Shown: positions 52,951 through 63,602, counted from the stretch's first letter. The stretch: DNA of 64,000 nucleotides from Marinobacter lutaoensis (GCF_001981305.1 NZ_MSCW01000004.1:62001-126000), one strand, 5' to 3'. Numbers and translations are program-made. The notes: generated from the letters alone by a model not told the origin.

Positions 52951-55311
52951 TCAGGTTCGAAGTTTGATAACCCTCAAACGCAGCGCATTCACAATCACGC
53001 TGACCGAGGACAGCGACATGGCGGCCGCTGCAAAGATCGGCGACAGCAGTATGCCGAAAAACGGATACAGAACACCTGCTGCGATGGGCACGCCTGCAGA
53101 GTTGTAGACAAACGCAAAAAACAGGTTCTGACGGATATTGCGCATGGTCGCCAGAGACAAACGGCGCGCCTCGACAATGCCCATCAGGTCGCCGCGTAGC
53201 AGCGTAATGCCGGCGCTTTCGATGGCGACATCGGTCCCGGTGCCCATGGCCACACCGACATCCGCCGTTGCCAGTGCAGGCGCATCGTTTACGCCGTCAC
53301 CCGCCATCACGACAACACGGCCTTCGTCTTTCAGGCGCTGGACGATCTTGCCCTTATCTTCCGGCAGGACTTCCGCTTCCACTTCGTCGATATGCAGTTT
53401 TCGGGCAACTGCTTCAGCTGAAGTGCGGTTATCGCCGGTCAGCATGACCACCCGGATGCCGTCTTTTTGCAGCGCGGAAATAGCGGCTTCGGTGGTTTCC
53501 TTGACCGGATCGGCGATGGCAAGCAAACCGGCCACTTTGCCGTCTACGGCCGCGAAAATAACAGTCGCCCCATCCTGGCGGAGCTGGTCGGCTTCGCTTT
53601 CAAAGTCCGCGGTGTCCACATTTTCCGCTTCCATCAACAGCCGGTTTCCGAGCAATACCCGTCGTCCATCAATCCTACCGGTGACGCCCTTCCCATTGGG
53701 TGAATCAAAATCTTCCGCGTCCGGTAGTTTCAAGCCCATGGTCTTTGCTTTATCGAGAATGGCTTGGGCCAGCGGATGCTCACTGCCTTTCTCCAGGCCA
53801 CCTGCATAACGCATGAGACTACTGTCATCGAACCCGTTGGCCGCGACAAGCCGGGTGACTTGCGGCTTGCCCTCTGTCAGCGTGCCGGTTTTATCCACCA
53901 CCACGGTGTCCACCTTCTCCATACGCTCCAAGGCTTCCGCATCGCGAATCAGAACGCCACTCTGGGCACCGCGCCCAACCCCAACCATGATTGACATAGG
54001 TGTCGCCAGGCCCAGTGCGCAGGGGCAGGCAATGATCAGAACGCTAACGGCAGCAATTAAGCCGAAGGCCATGGGCGGTGTGGGCCCAAAAACAGACCAT
54101 ACGATAAAGGCGATGATCGCAATCACGATGACTGCCGGCACGAAGTAAGCGGCAACCTTGTCTGCGAGACCCTGAATCGGCGCCCGGCTGCGTTGCGCGC
54201 TGGCCACCATCTGCACAATCTGGGACAGCATGGTATCGCGGCCAACTTTGTCGGCCCGCATGATGAAGCTGCCCTGCTGGTTTATGCTGCCGCCGATCAC
54301 TTGGTCGCCGGGTTTCTTGCTGACCGCCAGGGGCTCACCGGTCACCATGGATTCATCCACGTTGGAGCTGCCTTCAAGCACCTCGCCGTCCACCGGCACC
54401 TTGTCACCGGGGCGCACCCGCAGGCGGTCGCCCACCTTGACCTGATCAAGCGACACATCGGATTCGCTGCCATCGTCATTCAACTTCCTGGCTGTGGCGG
54501 GCGCCAGATCCAACAACGCTTTGATGGCGCCGGAGGTTTTCTCCCTGGCCCGCAATTCCAGCACCTGACCCAGCAATACCAGCACGACGATGACGGCCGC
54601 CGCCTCAAAATACACCGCCACCGAGCCGTCTTCCTGCCGGAAGGCGCCCGGGAATATCTGCGGCGCTAGTGTGGCTACCAAGCTGTAGATCAACGCCACG
54701 CCAGTACCAATGGCGATGAGAGTAAACATGTTCAGGTTACGGCTAGCCACGGATTTCCAGCCCCGGACAAAAAAGGGCCAACCGCACCAGAGCACCACCG
54801 GCGTCGCCAGCACCAACTGAATCCAGTTGGATATCTGAGGAGCAATCATGTGATCAAGCCCGGTCAGGTGTCCGCCCATTTCCAGCACCAGGACCGGCAA
54901 TGTCAGCACCAGGCCAATCCAGAATCGGAGGGTCATGTCCCTGAGTTCTTCCGACGGCCCGTCATCCAGACTCACTTGCTCGGGCTCCAGAGCCATTCCA
55001 CAGATGGGGCAGTCCCCCGGCCCTTGCTGGCGAATCTCCGGATGCATGGGGCAGGTATACATGGTGCCCGGCGCCACAGGCTCGCGCGGCTTATCCTCCT
55101 GGCCGAGATATTGCTCAGGGTCCGCCTCGAACTTTGACTGACAGCGGGACGAGCAGAAGTACCATGTTTTTCCACCGTACCGACTTCGATGATCCGCCGT
55201 ATGCGGATCCACATTCATACCACAAACCGGATCCTTAACCCGATGTTCACCTGCCTCAGCGTGATTGTGAGCGGCAGTGTCATGGTAATGGGCGTGTTGG
55301 TACTCAGCCAT
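52951..55311 (-). CDS. copA: Copper-exporting P1B-type ATPase with YHS domain
   Basis: Pumps copper out of the cytoplasm using ATP; 786 residues. Instead of an N-terminal CxxC HMA domain it has a YHS domain ([12 protein letters not shown] ... [12 protein letters not shown], about 25-70) and a heavy-metal-binding stretch ([20 protein letters not shown], about 84-103). The ion pathway motif is [11 protein letters not shown], phosphorylation DKTGTLTEG, hinge [15 protein letters not shown] 55311 has GGGGAGA upstream. It overlaps the small membrane protein gene by eight bases. Confidence 0.94.
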   Translation of the reverse strand: MAEYQHAHYHDTAAHNHAEAGEHRVKDPVCGMNVDPHTADHRSRYGGKTWYFCSSRCQSKFEADPEQYLGQEDKPREPVAPGTMYTCPMHPEIRQQGPGDCPICGMALEPEQVSLDDGPSEELRDMTLRFWIGLVLTLPVLVLEMGGHLTGLDHMIAPQISNWIQLVLATPVVLWCGWPFFVRGWKSVASRNLNMFTLIAIGTGVALIYSLVATLAPQIFPGAFRQEDGSVAVYFEAAAVIVVLVLLGQVLELRAREKTSGAIKALLDLAPATARKLNDDGSESDVSLDQVKVGDRLRVRPGDKVPVDGEVLEGSSNVDESMVTGEPLAVSKKPGDQVIGGSINQQGSFIMRADKVGRDTMLSQIVQMVASAQRSRAPIQGLADKVAAYFVPAVIVIAIIAFIVWSVFGPTPPMAFGLIAAVSVLIIACPCALGLATPMSIMVGVGRGAQSGVLIRDAEALERMEKVDTVVVDKTGTLTEGKPQVTRLVAANGFDDSSLMRYAGGLEKGSEHPLAQAILDKAKTMGLKLPDAEDFDSPNGKGVTGRIDGRRVLLGNRLLMEAENVDTADFESEADQLRQDGATVIFAAVDGKVAGLLAIADPVKETTEAAISALQKDGIRVVMLTGDNRTSAEAVARKLHIDEVEAEVLPEDKGKIVQRLKDEGRVVVMAGDGVNDAPALATADVGVAMGTGTDVAIESAGITLLRGDLMGIVEARRLSLATMRNIRQNLFFAFVYNSAGVPIAAGVLYPFFGILLSPIFAAAAMSLSSVSVIVNALRLRVIKLRT

Positions 55312-55531
55312 TTTTGTCTCCCCTGGTTTCTGCCGGCCACTCCGAAAACGCAATGAAATACAGTAAAAACAGGTTGGCGACAGGAACGAGGATCAGAATG
55401 CCCATCCATCCCGGATACCCCGTGCGCTGGCATATTCGCCAGGCGGGTATAACCGCCACAATGGCAATCACCAGCATCCATAGCCAGTGGCCTGCCCACA
55501 TCGTGTTCCCAAACATGTTGTCGTCCATCAT
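55304..55531 (-). CDS. Small membrane protein upstream of the copper ATPase
   Basis: A 75-residue protein with two hydrophobic helices ([20 protein letters not shown] and [20 protein letters not shown]). The start is one of two adjacent ATGs (55531 or 55528), with GGGAGG upstream. It overlaps the ATPase gene and lies 26 bases after the permease gene, so it is part of the same operon. Role unknown; possibly an accessory of the pump. Confidence 0.75.
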   Translation of the reverse strand: MMDDNMFGNTMWAGHWLWMLVIAIVAVIPAWRICQRTGYPGWMGILILVPVANLFLLYFIAFSEWPAETRGDKNG

Positions 55532-55557
55532 GGCCGTGGCCTCCCGCCCAATTCCAG

Positions 55558-56910
55558 TTAATGGTGATGTTCGTGACTGTCGCCCTGGTACGCTTGCGCG
55601 GACTCGGGAGACCATTTAAGAAAGACCTGTTCGGATACCGCAATCACAATCATGGTTATAACGGCGACGCCAATAACAAAGGGGTCGGTATTCAGTTTGA
55701 CCCAGAGGAAGCCGCCAAGTGCAAGCAGGTCCAGGATAATAGCTAGAGACGGCACCCAGGCTTTGGCCTTGATATCGTCCCGGAGATAGCGCAACACACC
55801 CCAATGAATGGCGATGTCCATAATCAGATAAAAAATGATACCCAATGCGGCAATACGGGACAGATCGAAGAACGCGGTCAGGATCAAGCCCAGAACAACG
55901 GTATAGACCAATGTGTGCTTCTGAATGCTACCGGGCATGCCGAAATGCCGGTGTGGCACCAGTTTCATTTCTGTCAGCATTGCGAGCATGCGAGACACTG
56001 CAAAGACGCTGGCCAGAATCCCACCCGCCGTGGCCATCATGGCAATCGCGACGGTAAACCAGACACCGTATTCACCCAGCGCCGGGCGCGCGGCGGCTGC
56101 AAGCGAGTAATCCTGCGTTTCGATGATCTCGGCCAGCGACAGGTTGCTGGCGACGGCGAACCCCACCAATGTGTAGATCAGCACGCAGGCGGCAATGGAA
56201 ATAACGATGGCGCGGCCAACGTTCCGTTTTGGATCGATTACCTCAGAACCACTGTTGGTTATGGTAGTGAAGCCCTTGAATGCCAGTATCCCCAACGCCG
56301 TTGCGCCCAGAAAGTTGCCGATCGTTCCAGCTTCACCGGGCTGTGAAAAATCGACCGATATCGAGTCTGCAATCCAGACCCCAACCAGGCCGAAAATCAA
56401 TATGCCGCCGATTTTCAGAATCCCGATAAACGAAGCGACCCCCTGAATCATCCGATTGCCCAGCAGGTTGATCAGAAACGCCGTCAGAATGAGCGCTACG
56501 CCGAGAACGGGAACCATGCGGCCACTGTCATCCCCACCGAATAGTTGCATGGTGTAGGAGCCAAAGGTGCGGGCCAGGAAGCTCTGGGCGATCACCATGG
56601 AAAAGTACATCAAAAGAGCATTGAAAGCCGTTGGCAGCCGGTTTCCATAGGCCTTGTGCAGGTACATGCCGATACCGCCGGCGGACGGGTAGGCATTGGA
56701 GATCTTGATGTAGGAATAGGCGCTGAAGCTGACGATCACAGCCGCTGCGAGAAAGGCCAGAGGGAAAAGCACACCGGTCATCTGCGCCATCTGCCCGGTC
56801 AGTGCAAAAATACCGGCACCAATCATGACACCGGTGCCCAGCATGACCGTCCCTGGTAAAGTGAGACTGCCTTCCTGATAGCGGGTGGTTCGGTCCTCCT
56901 CCCTGCTCAT
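55558..56910 (-). CDS. APC-family amino acid permease
   Basis: A 450-residue inner-membrane permease with about twelve helices. The first helix has GTGVMIGAGIFALTGQMAQ, the APC substrate-binding break, and the second YSYIKISNAYPSAGGIGMYL. The C-terminus ends in a His-rich tail (GDSHEHHH). It is embedded in the copper operon between the HMA-like gene and the ATPase gene, which is unusual for a housekeeping amino-acid importer. Substrate unknown. Confidence 0.85.
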   Translation of the reverse strand: MSREEDRTTRYQEGSLTLPGTVMLGTGVMIGAGIFALTGQMAQMTGVLFPLAFLAAAVIVSFSAYSYIKISNAYPSAGGIGMYLHKAYGNRLPTAFNALLMYFSMVIAQSFLARTFGSYTMQLFGGDDSGRMVPVLGVALILTAFLINLLGNRMIQGVASFIGILKIGGILIFGLVGVWIADSISVDFSQPGEAGTIGNFLGATALGILAFKGFTTITNSGSEVIDPKRNVGRAIVISIAACVLIYTLVGFAVASNLSLAEIIETQDYSLAAAARPALGEYGVWFTVAIAMMATAGGILASVFAVSRMLAMLTEMKLVPHRHFGMPGSIQKHTLVYTVVLGLILTAFFDLSRIAALGIIFYLIMDIAIHWGVLRYLRDDIKAKAWVPSLAIILDLLALGGFLWVKLNTDPFVIGVAVITMIVIAVSEQVFLKWSPESAQAYQGDSHEHHH

Positions 56911-56921
56911 TGAACCTCCTG

Positions 56922-57275
56922 TTATTTTTTCATGGGTGGAATCTTGGAACAGCAGAACGGCTCATGCTTGGCATTCGCCCGAACGTTATCGTCGGTAAAC
57001 CGGTACCAGGCCAGTTTGCACCGGGTCCACCATCCGGTTTTTATTCGGCCACCGTACGCTTTGATCAGTTCCAGTAACTCATCGACGGACCAGTGGGTTC
57101 CGTCGTACGTCACCTTCAATGTGCCATTCGACTCACGCTCGGCGAAATCAACGCAAGGGTGGTGACTAAGATCGTGGATCAGACCCTCCCATTGATTTTC
57201 TCCAAGCCCCTCGACGGCCAATTTCCGACGCAACAAAAACTGCTCCTGATTGGTTGCTTTGTGTGCTTTTGACAT
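56922..57275 (-). CDS. Heavy-metal-associated-domain-like small protein
   Basis: A 117-residue cytoplasmic protein. The middle (LLRRKLAVEGLGENQWEGLIH ... LKVTYDGTHWSVDELLELIKAYGG, shown in part) has the beta-alpha-beta pattern of HMA domains but lacks the CxxC loop. The C-terminus has CCSKIPPMKK. ATG 57275 with GAGAGGGGG upstream is preferred. It heads the operon with the permease, small membrane protein and ATPase and has a TTCAG-N6-TTCAG box upstream. Confidence 0.65.
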   Translation of the reverse strand: MSKAHKATNQEQFLLRRKLAVEGLGENQWEGLIHDLSHHPCVDFAERESNGTLKVTYDGTHWSVDELLELIKAYGGRIKTGWWTRCKLAWYRFTDDNVRANAKHEPFCCSKIPPMKK

Positions 57276-57327
57276 GGGGTGCCCCCTCTCTTCCTGATGA
57301 CTTCTCCCTGTATCAAAACACTTCAAC

Positions 57328-57343
57328 CTGAACAGCTACTGAA
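57328..57343 (-). promoter_or_regulatory. Candidate CopR box 3
   Basis: On the minus strand TTCAG-TAGCTG-TTCAG followed by GTTGAA, half-sites 11 bases apart, 53 bases before the HMA-like gene. The second half-site TTCAGGTTGAA is identical to that of the copR box. Confidence 0.65.
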
Positions 57344-57387
57344 AATGGACACAGATTTTGGGTGGATTTGAGTTACATCAAATCATA

Positions 57388-58054
<667 letters not shown>

Positions 58055-58058
58055 GACG

Positions 58059-58087
58059 AAAAAGGACCATGGGTTTCCCCATGGCCC
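58059..58087 (-). terminator. Intrinsic terminator of the copA-copB operon
   Basis: Ten-pair stem (58078-58087 with 58064-58073, one U-G pair) closed by a GAAA loop and followed by five Us on the minus strand. It begins seven bases after the copB stop and is the apparent target of the group II intron. Confidence 0.85.
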
Positions 58088-58094
58088 ATTAGCA

Positions 58095-58844
58095 TCAAAA
58101 TGCTATTCGAGCGCCGACTACGGCAAACCAGTCTTCTGTGCTTCCACCACCGGTTTCAGCGAGGTCAGCGGTATCACCGTACTTCCGTTCATGCACCACG
58201 CCAACGTAAGGCGAAAAAGCGCGGTCGATCAGGTCGTAGCTCAGCCTGATGCCCGTTTCGGTTGAAACAAGTCCCTTTCCAACGCCTATTTCCCGATCTT
58301 CACTAAAAGCCACCGTCGCATCCAGGGTGACTGCAACGATCCAGTAGTTGGTCAGCAGCAACTCGTACTCTGCGTCCAGCTCGGCGGATGTCTCACCTTC
58401 GTTGCTGACATACAGGTTGGCATCAATCTCGAACCACTGCGGTGCAAGCCCGGCGACGCCCAGCACAGCGTACGTGCGATCCGGCCCTTGGGGTGTATCG
58501 AAGCGAACACCTGCCTTCGCGTCAAAGAATTTGGAGATAGGAACCTGTCCAACGAGCTGGTTTTCCAATCCCTCGTAGGTCTGTTCCTCAATGGCGTACT
58601 CGCCCTTGGTCAGCCAACGGACTTTGAAGTCGTCCGTACCGTAGAAAAAATCCGCATTCCAGGCTGCCAACTCCTCATCGTCATCGCTGTAACGATACTC
58701 GAACTCCTCGAATTGAACGCCCCAAGTCGTCAGCGGCTGTTTGCGTGCAGTGGTGTCATCAATCATGTCCTGAGCATGCACAGCCACTGGCAACAATGCC
58801 GCAGACAGCAAACTGCATAGTGTCAAAGACAGGCGAGAGCTCAT
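58095..58844 (-). CDS. copB: Copper resistance outer-membrane protein CopB
   Basis: Beta-barrel protein of the Pco/Cop system, 249 residues with signal peptide MSSRLSLTLCSLLSAALLPVAVHA. Barrel features include FEYRYSDDDEELAAWNADFFYG (in part), KVRWLTKGEY, GVRFDTPQGPDRTY and the closing strand WFAVVGARIAF. It is shorter than typical PcoB/CopB because the Met-rich N-terminal copper-binding segment is missing. Overlaps copA by four bases (ATGA). Confidence 0.9.
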   Translation of the reverse strand: MSSRLSLTLCSLLSAALLPVAVHAQDMIDDTTARKQPLTTWGVQFEEFEYRYSDDDEELAAWNADFFYGTDDFKVRWLTKGEYAIEEQTYEGLENQLVGQVPISKFFDAKAGVRFDTPQGPDRTYAVLGVAGLAPQWFEIDANLYVSNEGETSAELDAEYELLLTNYWIVAVTLDATVAFSEDREIGVGKGLVSTETGIRLSYDLIDRAFSPYVGVVHERKYGDTADLAETGGGSTEDWFAVVGARIAF

Positions 58845-60565
58845 ACTTCACCTCCTTCTTTGGTCACAACATCGGCTTTCGCCTGGTTTGCATCAGGACC
58901 TCCCTCAACGATCACCTTGCGGAACATTCCGGCAGCTGCGTGATAGGACAGGTGGCAGTGGAACGCCCACTGGCCCGGTTCATCCACCTCGGTTTCTATG
59001 TAGACCGTCGTACCCGGGTTCACGCTCACGGTGTGCTTGATGGGGTTCCACTGGTCCGCGCCCACATCGAGGATCGACCACATGCCATGCAGGTGCATGG
59101 GGTGCGTCATCATGGTTTCATTGACAAACTTGAAGCGAACGCGCTCACCATATTTCAGGCGGATGGGATCTGCGTCTTCGTACTTAACACCATTGATGCT
59201 CCAAGTGTAGCGTTCCATGTTGCCAGTCAGGCGAAGCTCAATTTCTCTGGTCGGCTCGCGATCTTCATACAACGGGTCTTGAGCCTTCAGGTCGGCGTAG
59301 GACAGGAACTTACCGCCATTCGCTGCTGTAGGTAATAGTCCGCTGCCCTTAGCATAGAAAGGATCACTCGCCCCGCCTTTGGGCATCATCATGTCTCCGT
59401 GGTCCATACCGGCCATGCCCGAGTGATCCATACCCTCCATGCTGGAGTGATCCACCCCTTCCATCTGGGAGTGGCCCATGTCCTCCATATTGGAATGATC
59501 CATGCCAGCCATGTCTCCGTGATCCATACCACTCATGTCCGCCATAGTCAGACGTGCGGGTTCACGTAGCTGCGGTACCGCGGCCTCCATCCCGTCTTCA
59601 GGCGCCAACGTAGCTCTGGCGTAGCCAGAACGCCCCATCGACTCGGCGAAGATGGTGTAAGCCTGATGGTCTCTGGGGCGCACGATCACATCGTAGGTTT
59701 CTGCCACGCCGATCCGAAACTCGTCGACGGTGACCGGCTGCACATTGTTGCCATCCGCCTGTACCACCGTCATATCGAGGCCCGGAATCCGGATATCGAA
59801 ATAGGTCATCGCCGAGGAGTTAATGAAGCGCAGACGGATGCGCTCGCCCGGCTCAAACAAACCGGTCCAGTTCTGCTCCGGCCCTTTGCCATTGATCAGG
59901 CCGGTAAACCCCTGCACATCTTCGACATCCGCTTTCATCATGCGCATGCTTCCCCAGGCAAGACGATCCTCAAGCGTACGCCAGAATCCCTGGCTCGAGG
60001 CATCGGAGAAAAACTCACCAATGGTCTGCTGCTGACGATTGTAGTAATCCGGCATCATTTTCAGATTCCGCATGATCCGATCACCGGAGTGCGGATGCTT
60101 GTCTGTCAGTTGGATCACGTACTCTCGATCGTAACGGAAGGGCTCTCGTTCTTTCGGCTCGATAATAATAGCGCCGTAAGCACCGTCGGGTTCTTGAAAC
60201 CCAGAGTGGCTATGAAACCAGTAGGTTCCTGCTTGCTGGATAGGAAACTCATAGGTAAAGGTTTCTCCCGGCTTGATCCCCGGGAAACTGATACCTGGCA
60301 CACCATCCTGATCGAAGGGAAGAATCAGACCGTGCCAATGAATGGAGGTCATTTCGTCCAGGTTGTTGGTAACGCTGATGCGGGCCGTCTCGCCTTCCTT
60401 GAACCTCAGAACCGGCCCAGGCGACTTCCCATTGTAGCCGATGCCCTCTTTAACAAACTCACCGGTATCTATCGTCACCCGATCAACGGTCAGACTATAC
60501 TCCCCGGCTAACAGCAGCCCGGGCACCATCAGGCCGAGCAGTAACGCTCCCAAGCGAATGTTCAT
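58841..60565 (-). CDS. copA: Periplasmic multicopper oxidase CopA/PcoA type
   Basis: Oxidises Cu(I) in the periplasm; 574 residues. All four copper motifs are present: HWHGLILPFDQDG, WFHSHSGFQEPDG, HPMHLHGMW and HCHLSYHAAAGM. Residues about 350-400 carry repeated MDHG/MDHS/MEGM units that bind copper. The start at 60565 gives a Sec-type signal (MNIRLGALLLGLMVPGLLLAG) with no twin arginines, unlike PcoA, which uses Tat. It is translationally coupled to copB. Confidence 0.93.
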   Translation of the reverse strand: MNIRLGALLLGLMVPGLLLAGEYSLTVDRVTIDTGEFVKEGIGYNGKSPGPVLRFKEGETARISVTNNLDEMTSIHWHGLILPFDQDGVPGISFPGIKPGETFTYEFPIQQAGTYWFHSHSGFQEPDGAYGAIIIEPKEREPFRYDREYVIQLTDKHPHSGDRIMRNLKMMPDYYNRQQQTIGEFFSDASSQGFWRTLEDRLAWGSMRMMKADVEDVQGFTGLINGKGPEQNWTGLFEPGERIRLRFINSSAMTYFDIRIPGLDMTVVQADGNNVQPVTVDEFRIGVAETYDVIVRPRDHQAYTIFAESMGRSGYARATLAPEDGMEAAVPQLREPARLTMADMSGMDHGDMAGMDHSNMEDMGHSQMEGVDHSSMEGMDHSGMAGMDHGDMMMPKGGASDPFYAKGSGLLPTAANGGKFLSYADLKAQDPLYEDREPTREIELRLTGNMERYTWSINGVKYEDADPIRLKYGERVRFKFVNETMMTHPMHLHGMWSILDVGADQWNPIKHTVSVNPGTTVYIETEVDEPGQWAFHCHLSYHAAAGMFRKVIVEGGPDANQAKADVVTKEGGEV

Positions 60566-60650
60566 GTGTTCTACTCCAAACAGCATTGCGTGACAGCCAA
60601 CCAGACGGTTCGCGGTCAGCTCGTCAGATCACTGGTTGCCTAAAAGTGAC

Positions 60651-61184
60651 TTACTCAAATGTTACGTCGCCGTACATACCGGACTGATAATGGCCTGGAA
60701 CATTGCAGGCGAACTCAATATTGCCTTTGTCGGCAAACTTCCAGATCACCTCCTGGCTCTGCCCGGGTTCCAGAAGCACGCTGTTCGGATCATCATGCTT
60801 CATAGAGTGGCCGTGGCCCATATCCATGTTCATCATGTCGTGGTTCAGCTTGTTACCCTGGATCACACCATGCTCAACCATCATTTGCATTTCTTTCTGA
60901 TGTGCCTCATGCATGTCTGGGGTGCCAATGTTGAACTCGTGAACAAGCTTGCCCTTGTTCTCCACTACAAACCGAATGGTCTCGCCAGGCTTCACGCTGA
61001 TTTCTTCCGGCTCGTAGTAGTTGTCGTACATTCTGACCGCTATGGTTCGAGTCACCTCCGAGGCTTTGCCAGGTTCGCCACTCGACGCACCGTGTCCGTG
61101 ACCTCCGCCATGGGTACCGCCGGCATACGCTGTCACTGCCATCGACAATGCCACACTGGCCGCCGTCAGTTTTGCTAACTTCAT
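60651..61184 (-). CDS. Cupredoxin-family copper-binding protein
   Basis: A 177-residue periplasmic protein with signal peptide MKLAKLTAASVALSMAVTAYA. A Gly/His-rich start (GGTHGGGHGHG) precedes a plastocyanin/azurin-like fold with the type 1 ligands His in KLVHEFNIG and Cys-His-Met in ACNVPGHYQSGM. An insert between them is rich in Met and His (MNMDMGHGHSMKH). It heads the operon cupredoxin-copA-copB and has a TTCAG-N6-TTCAG box upstream. Confidence 0.92.
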   Translation of the reverse strand: MKLAKLTAASVALSMAVTAYAGGTHGGGHGHGASSGEPGKASEVTRTIAVRMYDNYYEPEEISVKPGETIRFVVENKGKLVHEFNIGTPDMHEAHQKEMQMMVEHGVIQGNKLNHDMMNMDMGHGHSMKHDDPNSVLLEPGQSQEVIWKFADKGNIEFACNVPGHYQSGMYGDVTFE

Positions 61185-61279
61185 CGTTTTCTCCTTAGGT
61201 CATCCGTCGTGGAAGCCTTGCAGGCTCCCACTGAAGCTTGAGCAATGCTCAGAATCCGCAAACACTTTCTCTTACCAAC

Positions 61280-61295
61280 CTGAATTCTTTCTGAA
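61280..61295 (-). promoter_or_regulatory. Candidate CopR box 4 (cupredoxin-copAB side)
   Basis: On the minus strand TTCAG-AAAGAA-TTCAG followed by GTTGG, half-sites 11 bases apart, 96 bases before the cupredoxin start, same orientation as the gene. Confidence 0.65.
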
Positions 61296-61314
61296 AATCT
61301 GGAACTATCTTGCA

Positions 61315-61336
61315 TTCAGATTGAATTCAGGTTGAA
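61315..61336 (+). promoter_or_regulatory. Candidate CopR box 5 (copRS side)
   Basis: TTCAGATTGAA followed directly by TTCAGGTTGAA, a tandem repeat matching at 10 of 11 positions, 43 bases before copR. The 11-base period is that of OmpR/PhoB-family regulator sites. Confidence 0.7.
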
Positions 61337-61378
61337 CAGCGACACTGCAGGCTGGCAGGCCGATATGAGGATGGATCG

Positions 61379-62044
61379 ATGCGTGTTTTAGTCGTTGAGG
61401 ATGACCGATTGCTGGCCGAAGGGCTGGTCAGGCAGCTGGAAAAAGCAGGGTTCAGCGTTGATCACACGCCCAGCGCCAGAGAGGCAACCGTTCTTGGTGA
61501 GCAGGAGGACTATCGCGCCGTCATTCTGGATCTCGGCCTGCCTGACGGCAACGGCCTGGAGGTGCTGAAGCGGTGGAGATCCAACCTTGTGCAATGTCCG
61601 GTGTTGATCCTAACCGCTAGAGGCGATTGGCAGGACAAAGTCAATGGACTGAAAGCAGGAGCCGACGACTATCTTGCCAAGCCGTTCCAGACCGAGGAAC
61701 TGATTGCCCGCATCAATGCTCTCATCCGTCGCAGTGAGGGTAGGGTCCATGCTCTGGTGAAAGTTGGCAGCTTTGAATTGGACGAGTACCGTCAAAGCCT
61801 TAGAACCCATGACGGTGCAGAACACTCACTGACGGGCACCGAATTCCGGCTTCTGCGTTGCCTGATGAGTCGCCCTGGCCACATATTTTCCAAGGAGCAG
61901 CTGATGGAGCAGCTATACAATCTGGATGATAGCCCGAGCGAAAATGTCATTGAAGCGTACATTCGGCGTTTACGGAAGCTGGTTGGCAAAGAGACGATCT
62001 CAACACGCCGGGGGCAGGGGTACGTGTTCAATGCTAAGCGTTAA
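61379..62044 (+). CDS. copR: Copper-responsive response regulator (OmpR family)
   Basis: A 221-residue regulator. The receiver domain (1-120) has the acidic pair EDD at the start, phospho-acceptor Asp51 in VILDLGLPDG and the conserved Lys in DDYLAKPF. The winged-helix domain (about 125-221) ends with IRRLRKLVGKETISTRRGQG. The closest relatives by sequence feel are CusR/PcoR/CopR. It overlaps the kinase gene by 14 bases and is divergent from the cupredoxin operon. Confidence 0.93.
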   Translation: MRVLVVEDDRLLAEGLVRQLEKAGFSVDHTPSAREATVLGEQEDYRAVILDLGLPDGNGLEVLKRWRSNLVQCPVLILTARGDWQDKVNGLKAGADDYLAKPFQTEELIARINALIRRSEGRVHALVKVGSFELDEYRQSLRTHDGAEHSLTGTEFRLLRCLMSRPGHIFSKEQLMEQLYNLDDSPSENVIEAYIRRLRKLVGKETISTRRGQGYVFNAKR

Positions 62045-63359
62045 AAAGCCAACTTCGGTAAAAGGCATGTTACTAGCACTGTTACTGCCGGCCGGAATAA
62101 CTCTGATGGGGGTTGCCTGGTTTGTTCATGGTTTGCTCCTGGAGCGCATGTCGCGGGAGTTTCTTGAAAGCAGATTGAAAGACGAAGCGGCCTTTCTGGA
62201 ACATCAAATTCGGGACGTCGAAGGCCGCATCGAATTGATCCGAACGGGTGACTACTTCCAAGATGTTTTTCATCATGCTTTTGCGATCCGAACGCCAGAA
62301 CAGACGATCGTTGCACCGGACACCTGGGAACCTTTATTGACACCACTACTCGACCGCGAAACGGATGGAGCCCAACGCCTGGAAGACATCGACACCGACA
62401 ACCGCCCCGTGGATATCCTCGCTTTCCGCCAGTCTTTCTGGGTGAACGAAACGCCCGTCGTCGTGATCGTGTCGGAAGATCTGGAGGCCCTGAAACGCAG
62501 CCAGGCTGAGCTCCACGCCTGGACGGCGGTGGTGTCGGTGCTATTGATCGTGCTTCTGGTTGCTGTTATTTGGATTGGCATCACATTGTCGTTACGTCCC
62601 GTGGTAACGTTGAAAAGGGCATTGAGAAAGTTGCAGGACGGCGAAATCTCCCGGATCACTGTTCAATCACCCGACGAGTTTCTGCCACTGGTTCTTCAGC
62701 TAAATCAGTTGCTTGATTCTCTGGACAAACGGTTAGAGCGTTCTCGAGAAGCTCTTGCAAACTTGTCTCACAGTGTCAAAACGCCCATAGCAGCTGTCCG
62801 GCAGATACTGGTGGACGATGATCGCCCATTGCCGAGCGAACTGAGGCACCAGCTGGCGATCCGTCTCAGCGACATCGACAAGCAGCTGGAGGCGGAAATG
62901 CGTCGCAGCCGCTTTGCCGGCCCCCAGGTGGGGAATACCGCGTATCCCGTCAAACAGGCTCGGGACCTGCTGTGGATGTTTGGTCGGCTGTATCCGGACA
63001 AGTCGTTCGAACTGTCCAGCTCAATTTCTGAAGATAGCCGTTGGCCGATAGAGGAGCACGATCTAAACGAAGTGCTGGGTAACCTGCTTGACAATGCAGG
63101 AAAATGGGCATCGTATTGTGTAGAGCTTTCGCTGAAGCAAATTGGTGACGTAAAACAGATCATCGTGACGGATGACGGCCCAGGCGTCGATAAGGATGAT
63201 TTGTCCAATCTCGGCCAAAGAGGGCGTCGACTTGACGAGCAAACACCCGGCCACGGGCTCGGTCTTGCAATCGTACGAGAGATAGTCGCTCGCTATAGCG
63301 GCAAAATCCGTTTTGCGACAGAGCCGCGCGGAGGGTTGCGAGTAACTGTCGAGTTATAG
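62031..63359 (+). CDS. copS: Sensor histidine kinase, partner of CopR
   Basis: A 442-residue membrane kinase. Helices lie at about 12-34 and 165-185 around a periplasmic sensor region (about 35-165). HAMP follows (LRPVVTLKRALRKLQDGE), then the phospho-acceptor His in LSHSVKTPIAAV, an N box (EVLGNLLDNAGKWA), and G boxes DDGPGVD and GHGLGLAIV. The start at 62031 is within copR; MLLALL at 62067 is an alternative. Confidence 0.9.
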   Translation: MLSVKKPTSVKGMLLALLLPAGITLMGVAWFVHGLLLERMSREFLESRLKDEAAFLEHQIRDVEGRIELIRTGDYFQDVFHHAFAIRTPEQTIVAPDTWEPLLTPLLDRETDGAQRLEDIDTDNRPVDILAFRQSFWVNETPVVVIVSEDLEALKRSQAELHAWTAVVSVLLIVLLVAVIWIGITLSLRPVVTLKRALRKLQDGEISRITVQSPDEFLPLVLQLNQLLDSLDKRLERSREALANLSHSVKTPIAAVRQILVDDDRPLPSELRHQLAIRLSDIDKQLEAEMRRSRFAGPQVGNTAYPVKQARDLLWMFGRLYPDKSFELSSSISEDSRWPIEEHDLNEVLGNLLDNAGKWASYCVELSLKQIGDVKQIIVTDDGPGVDKDDLSNLGQRGRRLDEQTPGHGLGLAIVREIVARYSGKIRFATEPRGGLRVTVEL

Positions 63360-63602
63360 AGAAGCTGATACCTATGGAGTTCTTGCCTAGGCAGTCCAAC
63401 TCCCACCGATAAAACAGTAGCCTAAACCCTTGGGTTGCTTGAGCACTCGAATGTGAAGTTCCTTCCAGTGGGATGGTCCAGAATCAGGATTCCGTTGCGG
63501 GACCGCCGCTCGTAAATCGTTCCTGCGCCTGAAAAACAGTGCTTCACAATTTATTGAGAAAATCGATGTATAAAGCGATGCTAACGAGTGTGGGAACCAG
63601 TT
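63360..63602. other. Noncoding stretch at the right edge of the copper island
   Basis: Between copS and the tRNA gene. I see no gene, operator or terminator that I can support. Base composition returns gradually to that of the chromosome. Confidence 0.5.
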
